In this document: positions 46,401 to 55,515 of the stretch, one piece after another | Layout: each line of letters starts with the position of its first letter | Position numbering within the stretch: position 1 is the first letter of the stretch | Assembly: GCF_001625195.1 (NCBI RefSeq) | Contig: NC_054389.1 | Span: forward strand, 5,390,520-5,454,519 | Source of the DNA: Drechmeria coniospora | Lineage: Eukaryota; Ascomycota; Sordariomycetes; Hypocreales; Ophiocordycipitaceae | Direction: 5' to 3' | Length of the DNA stretch: 64,000 nucleotides | The notes under the pieces: generated by a model | What the model was told of the DNA's origin: nothing | What the model saw: the letters and a program-made list of their open reading frames with translations, nothing else | The model's database searches: none | Translations under genes and position numbers: made by a program

Positions 46401-48271
46401 CTTGGCTTTCCGTACCGGTGGACCGCGTGCAGGTGATTTCTTGTCGGCCGACGGGGTTTCCGTAGCAGGCTTGGGGTTCTCCTTTGGATCTTCCACCTCC
46501 TGTTTCGGTGCGATTTCGGACATGCTAGCCTTCGACACGTGGCCAAAAGCAGGCCGATTCGCATGCGGTGGCGGTGAGTAGATGCCGCCGAGGCCAGTTG
46601 TGTTTGGCTTGGCCACCTCACCCAATGGCGACTGCCTCATGAGCCCATCGATGCTGACCTGATGCTTGTGCATGGCGGATGACGGTCGACTCGACTCGGT
46701 ACTGGAGCCTGATCGATCCGCCTTCTTGTGGAGCTCCGATCTCCAGGCAGGCTGGGACTGGTTTGCCTTGGCCGGCAACTTGGGCGACTCTGGCCTGTTC
46801 AGAGCGCTCTCAAGCCAGCTGGACTTGGTTGGGCTCCAACGGCGTGGATCCATCGTTTTTGTAGGACTGGTGGGAAGGGAAGCTCCATCGTCCTGCTTAA
46901 CGGCACGTTCGGTGTCGAGGCTCAAGTCTTTGGTTGACCGCCTGGATGCTGCTTCCGAAACGGCCTCCTGGAAGCCATGCTGAGAAGTGGGCCGACTGGA
47001 GGTTGGCGTTTTGGGTCCGGCGCGAATCATACTCTGTGGTCTCGAGCCTGGTTTTGACGACGCTCCTCTGTCGTGGACGCCGTGGCTCGCCACCGAGTCG
47101 GCCCGCGTAAGACCGGGAGGGCTAGTCACACTCCATCGCTTGACACTGTCGCTCCGCTTCATCATTGCGCTCTGCACAAATCCACCCATTCCCTTCGTAG
47201 GCGAGGCGGCGCGGACGGGGGATGAACGGCCGGTGGGGGATGTCATCGTCTGGTCTGCCAGATACCGCTCGGCGATGGGTTCCTGCTGGCGAGGCGGATG
47301 CAGCGAAATAGGAGAGTCAAGGCTCCCCTGCAAAGGTGCACTGATCTCGGAATGCGACGCGGGGCGCTCCTCGGCCGTTTCCGCCGACATGCCCGGCAGC
47401 TGGGCTTTGAGCGAGCCCATGTCCAGCCGATCGTCATCCTCGACCTGGTTTCGTCTGTACGCTGCTGAACTGAGTCCTCTGTCGGCGGTCTGGCGGAAGA
47501 ACGAAGTATCTTTGGTACCGAGGGCATGTGCGATCTGCTCCCTGGAAAAGGCATGCTCCGTGGCAGAAGCGGGCTCCTGCGTCCCAGCGAGCGATTTCTG
47601 CGTCGCATTCTGAGCTGCGACAATGCTCAGCGGCCGGCTGCCACCCCGGGAGTTGGGCCGCCTTTGCTGCCAAGACAAGGTCGATGACCTGATCGGTGAC
47701 GTCGATGCGCTCTGTCGTGTCGGCGACGAAGCGTCCGCAGGGTCGTCGTTTTCTTTATAGGGGGAGCTCAGCGCCATGGGGCTCGCGTCTAGCGCTGTGG
47801 GCACGTCGACGGATTTTCCGCGGGCCCTGCTGGGAGACTCGAGCTTCAGCGCGTCGGAGACATGAACGCTACGACGATTCGATCGAGGAGACGGAGTATG
47901 GATGGGCGACGACTTTTGAGGAGAGATGGATCGCGCACGTTCTGCAGAAGAAGCATGTCAGCCTCGGGAGAACCTCCGTGTGGCAGGTTCCCGCATGTCC
48001 GGGGAAAGGGATAGAATTCGTAGTAGTAACGTGGGCGGGTGTGAGAGCTGTTCAGATCGGGTTGCTACGGCTTCCGACGCACGAGAAAGCCGCGGATGGA
48101 GAGGACATGGAACGCAGCTTCGTTCGGCAACTGACCTTCTCTCCGGGCCTGACGCTCCCGCTTGGCGGCGAGGAACTCCTCCAACTCCCGGGCGCGTACC
48201 TCGTCGTCTTCAATCTGCCGGCCACGCAACAGCTCGACTTGCTCGAGGAACTGCGATACTTCGTCGGACAT
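43482..48271 (-). CDS. DUF4045 and gelsolin-repeat protein (actin-binding)
   Basis: Three exons, 48271-48136, 47941-43920 and 43850-43482, give 1508 residues. Exon 1 supplies the conserved start MSDEVSQFLEQVELLRGRQI, a short charged coiled coil (RARELEEFLAAKRERQARRE), and joins through a 194-nt intron in phase to RARSISPQKSSPIHTPSPRS. A long disordered Ser/Pro/Lys-rich DUF4045 region (~50-1105) follows, with several SPTK and RSPRSPR phosphorylation-like stretches. From ~1110 there are gelsolin/villin-type repeats: FQMFQISEDGKK ... EVYFWVGDEVSD, then FAYLITKSGNCSLWKGKGSD, and after the last intron IFEISPFGQADLSSSSIFVLD ... MYIVVGAHANSQ. Gelsolin repeats bind actin in a calcium-dependent way, so actin severing or capping is likely. 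The last intron (69 nt) is stop-free and in frame. A start without exon 1 would lose the conserved N-terminus. Confidence 0.9.
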
Positions 48272-48280
48272 TGTATGCTG

Positions 48281-48356
48281 TGGATGAATGGGTGGATGGA
48301 TGGGATGGATGGATGGGATGGAATGGATGGATGGATGGATGGGTGGTTGCTTAGTT
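48281..48356. repeat. GGAT microsatellite in 5' leader of DUF4045 gene
   Basis: TGGATGAATGGGTGGATGGATGGGATGGATGGA... continues for about 75 bases just upstream of the ATG of the minus-strand gene. In the transcript it reads as CCAT repeats (ATCCATCCATCC), with no ATG in that orientation. Length variation could alter leader length. Confidence 0.9.
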
Positions 48357-49428
48357 GGTTGAAGGGATGGTCGGATGCGTTATTGTTCTGTTGCTTCTAG
48401 GAGGGCATGACAAGCCGACGTGCTTCCTAGAGCACGCCGTATACTCTGCTTCCGATTGCACCTGCTCCTGCAGCTGGTGTAGGTGGTTGTACGCGAAGGC
48501 GTAAATGTCGGGGCTTTTTCAGGATGCCACGTCGGAGCGTCGGGATGAAGATAACAGAGGGTGGGAGGGGTCACCTGCAGCGCCGTAGTTGCTACGAGGT
48601 AACAGCTAGGCCAACCAATTGAGGAATCGAGCAGGTGCTGGATCCTCGACCTGGGGCAGTTCCCGATCAGTGGCCCCGCCATTTTTATCTAGCTGCCTAC
48701 TAGCAGCACGCATCGTACAGTACTTGTGGTCGCACTATAGGACTATTACTAGGTAGAACCTAGTCGCTAACTGAACCCTGGATGCTAGAGTCCAAGTCTT
48801 ATTAGTGGGTATGTGGCCTGTGATACACTACAGGGTTGGCAACCTTGCCGTACCGGGTGAGCACGCCTTTGTTTACTTTCACAAGCGCGATCGCGTCGAT
48901 CCCGTCAGTTCGCAGCCGCGGCGATGAAAAGCGATTGACACAATGACGCGTCATTGTGCCCTTTGGACATCTACTTACAACTAATAATAGGTGTATTGCG
49001 CACACTGCACAGTAATACTGTACTGTATGAGTACTCACAGGCATGGAAATTCACAACTGGCAAATTGCACTCCAGATGCGTACCGTGTACACGGGGGGAA
49101 TGTTGGTGAATACTGTGTTCTGCAAGTGCATTGCACAGTACTCCATACAGGTGAATGATGGTTTGTGTGTGCAATAATCATCCCTGTTTGCATCGTTGCC
49201 GTCAACTTGCTTACAATTAATATAACACAAGCCAGACACTCTTAAAATAGTGCGGATTCTCGTGGTGATGTAATACTGTAGTACGACCTGCTCACGTCAC
49301 CTTGCTTGGAGTCCCGCGTCCCCTGCAGCTCCATGGCAGCTTAAGCATGTGATTGTGATGCCTACAGGCTTGCATACGTATCCTTGTACTCCGTACGGAG
49401 TAATACACGTTGATGTCTGTTTTCGTCA
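48357..49428. other. Intergenic region between DUF4045 gene and ARL2
   Basis: About 1.1 kb without a gene. It contains the promoter of the DUF4045-gelsolin gene and the 3' region of ARL2, including the 16-bp palindrome at 49387-49402. Confidence 0.6.
49387..49402. repeat. Perfect 16-bp palindrome TACTCCGTACGGAGTA
   Basis: Two copies of the dispersed TACTCCGTAC motif fused head to head into one perfect palindrome. It starts 26 bases past the ARL2 stop codon and would form an 8-bp stem without loop if extruded. It lies in the likely 3' UTR or termination region. Confidence 0.9.
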
Positions 49429-50261
49429 TCAGTAGAGAAAAAGCCTCTTCTTTGCGTCGGCCACTACCCATGACAGGCCTTCTGTCAAATTCGTCCCCGC
49501 TATCGCACTGCATCGTAGGACATGCCATTGATGCGTTCGGATCTCATCCAATCGTAGCGACTGCTCTGTCAGCTAGCTATCCCAGAATCAGGCTGAAGCG
49601 ATCCCTACCTCGCGAATCTCCTGCTCGTCCATGCACCCGTCCACATCTGTCTTGTTTGCAAAGATCAGAAGGGTGGCGCCCGCAAGACGCTGCCAATTCG
49701 TCAGCATAACCGAACACCAGCACACTCGGGCCCCGCTGGTAAGAAGTTGTACCTCTTCCAGGAGAAGGCTGTGAAGCTCGTCTCGGCAGTCCTTAATTCG
49801 TAGCCGATCCGTTGCGTCGACGACCCATATCAGCGCATCCGTCTTTTCGAAGTAGTTCCGCCAGTACGACCGCAGTGTCTTCTGTCCACCAACATCCCCT
49901 GTTCAGGTCAGAATCCTTTCCGCCACCGTCACGGGCTGAATGTATGTTGTACAAATGTTCAGTTTATACCTGTCACGCCCCACGTTAATCTTTGGTAGCC
50001 CAAGCTACCCTAGAGCGAAGCTGCATCACTCACCCCTCGAAATCGATTGTTTTGATAATGAAGCCCAACGTCGGGCTCACCGTGTTGACGTCCTCTCCCA
50101 TGATGCGCTTTACGATCGTCGTCTTTCCCGCATTATCTAGGCCGCTGCATGCCTCAGTGTCAGACAGTGCATCGCGGTCGAGGGGAGGTCGCGCCAGCCC
50201 ACAGCATGAGAACTCGCATCTCCTTGTCCTTTAGACGAGCTTTTCGGAGGATTGACAGCAT
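49429..50261 (-). CDS. ARL2: ADP-ribosylation factor-like GTPase Arl2 (CIN4/Alp41)
   Basis: GTPase that works with tubulin cofactors in tubulin folding and microtubule stability. Six exons: 50261-50203, 50144-50034, 49969-49953, 49898-49753, 49689-49609, 49560-49429, giving 181 residues. Exon 3 has only 17 nt (codes Y-K-L-N-I with split codons at both ends), and all introns are 48-123 nt or less, so simple gene finders will miss this gene; no single frame exceeds about 50 codons. Motifs: GLDNAGKT at 21-28, switch [38 protein letters not shown] in [13 protein letters not shown]-terminus [13 protein letters not shown]. Residue 2 is Leu rather than Gly, so there is no myristoylation, consistent with Arl2. 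Branch-point-like GCTGAC and GCTAGC sequences precede several acceptors. Confidence 0.93.
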
Positions 50262-51269
50262 TTTGACGATTCTCTAGATCAATGAGCCAAGGACAAAAGG
50301 CTGCCTGATTGAGTTGCTGCTCAATCTCACGGTTGGGGGACCAGAAATCGGATGTGGTTGCCAGTCATTGAGGTGATGATGACGCACAGAATCTCAGCGT
50401 CCTCAGTGGGTGCCTAAGACGAGGCGTCGCAACACGTGAGTACAGCACTCCGTACCTGACCCATCTTAATTTTAATACTCCATTTATTACCACCACGGCG
50501 CTGAAACGGACCAGCATATTAATAAGGAGGTTCTCATCAAATTCCCAAGGCGTTCATCAACGCTACTAGTCATATGCATGACTTCATTCGCATCAAAGTT
50601 CCCATACGATCCCTCATGCCTCCAATCTTTACCTAGCACCCAGTTGCCCATCGTCAATGAGGTTTCAGGTGTTGAAACATGTCGCAACGATGTCGCTGGC
50701 TGCTGATAGCTGGGCCGGCTACCTCGCTCGCAAATAGTACATTTCACAGCTATTCGGTGCTGTCACACCTAAATTCGCGCATCGACGTAGTCCAAATGTT
50801 TGGCCGATTTTACCCATGGACCGATAGCCGTCACTTCAGTTTGATCCCGAAATGGATACCGGAAGCTTTTCGCTCAGTATCCGTCGAACCTTCAACTTGT
50901 TGCTGACGTGATGTTCTCAAGTCAAGTCTGCATGCCGAGAATTTGATACGCGTTATCTTTCTGATGGAGACCAGTGCCCTGGTCATGTACCTTCTCGGTG
51001 TTAAAACAGAGCCATGCCCTATTTTCGGACTGAAATGTATCGAATCATGACTTCCTCTACTCCGTAGACCTATCGATTTTATGACTTCATGTCATGCATA
51101 CTTCTTTTTTCGCTTTTGAGGACTTTTGACGCCCAATCTGTAATTAACAGGGGAGGGAGGGGTTAAGGTCCGACGTTCGGTAGAGACGAAATCTGAGAGA
51201 CCAATATAGTAAACATTAAGCAACCCACAGACAAGACAGTAGAGCCGCATAGGTGATACTAATTATACG
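50262..51269. other. Region upstream of ARL2 and tRNA-Arg
   Basis: 1 kb without a gene I can support; slightly AT-richer towards 50480-51240. It contains the ARL2 promoter and the 5' flank of the tRNA. A TACTCCGTA motif lies near 51059. Confidence 0.6.
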
Positions 51270-51363
51270 GGCCGCGTGGCCTAATGGTTAAGGCGCTAGA
51301 TTTCGGTCAACCGATCTCAACCGTGCTCTCTAGAGATTCCAGGTTCGACTCCTGGCGTGGTCG
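51270..51363 (+). tRNA. tRNA-Arg (anticodon TCG) with 21-nt intron
   Basis: Cloverleaf: acceptor GGCCGCG pairs with CGTGGTC (51356-51362), discriminator G51363; D arm GCC-TAATGGTTAA-GGC; anticodon stem CTAGA/TCTAG; T arm CCAGG-TTCGACT-CCTGG. Anticodon TCG at 51303-51305, one base before the usual intron site. The intron is 51307-51327 (TCAACCGATCTCAACCGTGCT), removed by the tRNA splicing endonuclease to leave 73 nt. A T6 run at 51401-51406 is the first possible Pol III terminator, 38 bases past the end. Boxes A (TGGCCTAATGG) and B (GGTTCGACTCC) are intact. CCA is not encoded, as expected in eukaryotes. Confidence 0.95.
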
Positions 51364-52103
51364 TATAAGCGAGGTCGGATGGGTACTTGTGCTCACCTCA
51401 TTTTTTGCCTGGCATCACAGCAAGCATAGCAACAGCCTCCTTAGTGCCTACAGTCAATGAAATAGGCCAGCGGTGGTGGGTGGGTGAGTGAGCAGTGAAA
51501 AGAAGGCCATCTTTTTGCCGATCTTGCAAAATCGGATGCGGGGTGGGCGAGCGAGACAATGACGGTGTGCGCTCAAATCAATCCTTATCAAACTAACCAT
51601 TGTTGACAGCTCTTTACTACCACTACCATTTATATAGTCTTTCGGTATTATGCACTGGAATACTAGATATCTATTAAATGTGCCTTTCTCCGCGTATAGA
51701 GATCATATTATCGTGCTTTATGAACGATGTTTTCCTCATCACCGAGGATGTGCGTCGCTTTTGCTGGTGGGCGGCTTTTTACCCCTGGTGGCTGGCGTTG
51801 TACTAGGGAAATATTTGTAGACTAAACCGAACAAGGCAGTTTGATAAGCCGACATCGGCAACCACCGGAAGATTAATGCAAGATATTATCTGTTAGTAAT
51901 ATTGGTGCAGCACAAGAGTCGTGTGACCGCACCGACACTCACTGCCAAACCAGCCACCGCCCACAACCACAAAACTACCAGCTGTCGTTACCTGCCAAAG
52001 CGGAGGTCTGGGGGATACGTGCCTCGACGTCTTCATCATTTCCAGCATCAAGGCAGCGTCATTCCGGTTTGCCTCTCGTCGGCTGCGCTTGAGGTGACGC
52101 GCC
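51364..52103. other. Region between tRNA-Arg and FSF1
   Basis: No gene seen in 740 bases. It has the tRNA 3' flank with its T6 terminator and the FSF1 promoter; no clear regulatory motif. Confidence 0.6.
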
Positions 52104-53357
52104 ATGTCGTCCTCACTACCAGGCAATCGCGAGTTGCCCATCTCGCAATATGACTTGAGTACGTACGTGGGCCGGGTGCGGCACTCAATTGGAATAACGG
52201 ACCCAAGGTGAGTTGCTCATGGGGTTCGGTATCATGTCGGTGGCGACGAAGCGGATAACCGTGAGCGTTGGCCGGGATGCATGCTTGAGAGCCTGGTGGC
52301 TGACGAAAATGGCTCTACAGCACGCTCTTCGCTGGCACCGCCGGACTCGACAAGGCCAAGAAACTTGTGACAGACTACAAGATGGGAAAATTGGAGCATA
52401 TGACGCCAGAGCTGTGGACTGCGAAGAAAGTTGTCGATTCGACGCTGCATCCGGGTAGGTTCTCTCCATCGATGCCCCGTCTCCACGCGGGCGCGGCATC
52501 GGGACCGAGAGCACTGCTGACGAGCGATGCAAGATACCGGCGAGCCCGTCTTCCTCCCCTTTCGAATGTCTTGCTTCGTCCTCACCAACCTTATCGTCAC
52601 AATGGGCATGCTTCAGCCCGGACTCGGAACAGCAGGGACGATTGGCTGGCAGTGGGCCAACCAGTCGGTCAACGTGGCCATCAACAGCGCCAATGCCAAC
52701 AAATCGTCGCCCATGACGACGGCGGTGCTCGCCAAGTCGTACACCATCGCCGTCACGGCATCCTGCTCCGTCGCCCTCGGACTGAGCCGGCTCGTGCCGC
52801 GACTCAGGGTTTCGGATGGTACGAGGAACGTGCTCAAGCGACTCGTCCCCTTCGCGGCGGTCGCCTCGGCCGGTGCCCTGAACGCCTACCTCATGCGCCG
52901 TGGGGAGATTGAGACCGGCATCGACGTTCGGCCGGTCCTGTCGGAGGCGGAGAAGCAGAGGCTGAAGGAGGAGGGAAAGTCGGAGCGGGACGTTCCTTCG
53001 CTGGGCAGGAGCCAAAAGGCCGCCAAGCTTGCGGTGTACGAGACGGCAGCTAGCCGCGTGTTCAACAGCAGCCCGGTGATGATCATTCCGCCCATGCTTC
53101 TCTACTACATCCAGGAGAAGGGGGCGTGGTACAAGAGGCTGATGGAGAGGGAATGGGTCAAGGCGAGGCCTCGGATCGGCACGGCGATCCCCATCGGTAT
53201 TAATCTGGGGCTCATCACGGCGACGGCATTTGCGGTGCTGCCCCTCGCGCTCGCTGTGTTCCCTCAGCAGCAGCAAATATCGGCCGACTACCTCGAGGAG
53301 GAGTTTCATGGCAAGGGTGGTAACGGCGGCAAGGTGTGGTTCAACCGCGGGCTGTAA
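52104..53357 (+). CDS. FSF1: Sideroflexin, mitochondrial inner-membrane amino-acid carrier
   Basis: Sideroflexins carry serine and related amino acids across the inner mitochondrial membrane for one-carbon metabolism. Three exons, 52104-52207, 52321-52454 and 52534-53357, give 353 residues, the family length. N-terminal soluble part: QYDLSTYVGRVRHSIGITDP (~16-35), AGLDKAKKLVTDYK, then the family signature HPDTGEPVFLPFRMSCFVLTN (~78-99). Multi-pass hydrophobic part: LIVTMGMLQPGLG, WQWANQSVNVAINSANANKS, AVTASCSVALGLS, FAAVASAGALNAYLM, SSPVMIIPPMLLYYI and IPIGINLGLITATAFAVLPLALAVFPQ. As in fungal sideroflexins there is no cleavable presequence. A ~35-residue charged insert (VLSEAEKQRLKEEGKSERDVPS) lies between the fourth and fifth segments. 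All splice sites are GT-AG. Confidence 0.95.
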
Positions 53358-54428
53358 CACTGCCTCGTGGCGGGTACGGATATCGTGCAGCAGGCTGGCG
53401 AAGCGTCATGCTCCCGTCGTTGGAGTTGGCGAGTCACCGCGCCCGGCCAAATGGATGACGTTTCTCTTGAGAATGGCAGAGGAACGGAGATAGACTCGGC
53501 AGGCTTCGTCTGGTAGCGTCGCCCGGCGGACCTCGGCTGCATTTGCAATTGCCTGCTTTGCTGGTCGCGAGAAGGAAAGGGGACTAGGGTTTCCCTCGTC
53601 CCAGAATACCGACAATTGTTAAGGGCAAACGTATGGTAGATGATGATGGATGATGATGGACGGGGGCATCGCACGACTGCTGCAAGTGACTTGGGAGTCG
53701 AGGCTGGACATGTGAAGGAAGGCAAAAACACCAAGGCAGGAGTATAGAGTACAGGCGCATGTACATGCAGGTAGGAGAAGTATGTAGTCCTAATGATGGA
53801 CGCGAGTAGAACGATGCAGGTGGTGCGTATGGACGATGAGATCATGTCGGGTCGTGAAAGAAGATCGGCTGGCTTAGAGGTCAAGACCGCCAGTTGGAGT
53901 GTCCAGAGCTCGCTCGGGCGTCGAGAGAACACGGTGCTGGTTGGCGGAAGGGGATGCCTATAATACCGTTGCTATCAAACTCCTTTCGAGCCACAGGGTC
54001 GCAGGTGAGAAGTAAAAGTACATGATGAGATGATGCCGAGTACCAAGTATCAACTGTTTGGCGGGGATTAAGTTCCTAGTGTATGTGTATACCGTACGGT
54101 CGTTGGCGCTGCCCAGAGCCATGCGGTGACAGGCAGAGAGGCCATAGGCTGGACAGACGACAAACGCGTAGTACATTATTGGACGTCCGACTGCGTGTAT
54201 ATATTGGTCCGTATACAGCATTCAGACAACAACTATCTTCGTAGGTACCGAAATCAATTATTTAGAACAAGCGCAAGTGCACTGCGCGAGTGCTTGTGCA
54301 CGTATGAGAATCTGTACATACATTGATTGCATATCTATATCGTCCCAGAACCCAGGTAGGTAAATAGCTCCGTCCATGCATGCCGTGCGAGGATAAGACG
54401 AGAACGCGCGCGAGTGCAGAGGGTATAC
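53358..54428. other. Convergent intergenic region
   Basis: About 1.1 kb between the FSF1 stop and the small mitochondrial-protein gene. It contains 3' UTRs and a GATGATG microsatellite (~53638-53662). A 208-codon minus-strand frame (53306-53932) runs into FSF1 and shows no domain, so I do not call it. Confidence 0.6.
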
Positions 54429-54791
54429 CTACTCGGCCTTTTTGCCCTCTCCCTTCCACCACCTCCACATGGCCTTGCAGTACATCCAGGTCTCCATAGT
54501 GCCGAAGATACCGACGACGACGATGAGGAATATCTTCATTCCGCGGCTCAAGCCGAGGCCGGCAAAGTTGGTCTCAAACGACGGGTTCTGCGCACTCGAC
54601 TCCTCAGCGGCACTGCCCTTGCCGTCCGCTTTGGACGCTGCTGGTTGGCCCTTGTGACCCTCGCGGAGGCAGGACTGGGTGGTGAACGGCGAGCGTCGCA
54701 GCATCAGGGCCTGGCGGGTCAGCGGGCGGAATGTCAGAGTCGCCGGGGCCAGGAACGGGCGGGCGAGTGACGCTGTCGAGCGGAGGAGCAT
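54429..54791 (-). CDS. Small mitochondrial single-span membrane protein, unknown function
   Basis: 120 residues from the ATG at 54791. The frame is open further upstream, but this start gives a clear mitochondrial presequence (MLLRSTASLARPFLAPATLT, then FRPLTRQALMLRRSPFTT: Arg/Ser-rich, no acidic residues). A hydrophilic linker follows (~45-70) and then one membrane segment, MKIFLIVVVGIFGTMETWMY (~84-103), with a short basic tail KAMWRWWKGEGKKAE. The pattern resembles small fungal respiratory-chain or assembly factors, but I do not recognise the family. It appears to be a real gene because presequence, membrane span and end are all intact and the frame is intron-free. Confidence 0.7.
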   Translation of the reverse strand: MLLRSTASLARPFLAPATLTFRPLTRQALMLRRSPFTTQSCLREGHKGQPAASKADGKGSAAEESSAQNPSFETNFAGLGLSRGMKIFLIVVVGIFGTMETWMYCKAMWRWWKGEGKKAE

Positions 54792-55515
54792 GGTGCCGGT
54801 GTCTATAGACAATGACTTGGTCGCTTTGGTTGTGAAATAGGAGGAAAAAAGGCCGATAAGTAGTGTCGTCTTGGTGCTCGGAATGGGATGGAGGTGAGTG
54901 GCCTTTTGCTTTATATCGCAAGCCGAACGTCTCCTGAGTTGAGCAAGGTGAAGAAGGTACGGCGTCACGTGCGTTGTCGGGCCGCGGTGAAATGAGAATG
55001 CCACCTGAGGCAGCCGGTTGGTTTGTGTGTGTGTTGGTTGACGAGCTTGCCTTTTGCCATGTATTTTTGTACTTGACGAGAAGAGATGTGCGTTTATTAG
55101 GAGTAAATGTAACACAAATTCATGTGACAGTGTTTACTGGAGTACGAGAACTCGGCACTATGCTAAGTGCAGCGTCGATCGAGATCGTGAAGGTGAACGG
55201 GGAAGAGACGAGGGGCAGAGCCATGGTCATGGTAGGGGTATTACAGTACGGAGTACAAGCTACATGATATTCCCTAATTGGGACATGACATGCGACGTCA
55301 AAGTCCCTGTTGTCCGTGTCTTACTTACTTCCTTGTGATATGCTGGACATTTTGCTTTTTCTAGTCCGTACTCCGTGCATATCCATGTAATACTCGAGCA
55401 TACCCGCATGTGTGCAGATGCCATACCTAGGTGAGCACCTACAAGTTATCCGTACATCTGATGATGGTATGGCATGGCTCTGCCACTGGCAACCGCCTTG
55501 GCTCGCCCCGTTGTC
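54792..55515. other. Intergenic region upstream of the small mitochondrial gene
   Basis: 724 bases with no gene. It holds the promoter of the small mitochondrial-protein gene and the 3' region of the Zn2Cys6 gene. TACGGAGTAC and TACTCCGT motifs lie near 55245 and 55368. Confidence 0.6.

Noticed and set aside
53306..53932. Minus-strand 208-codon frame
   Set aside because: It overlaps the end of FSF1, has low complexity and no recognisable domain.
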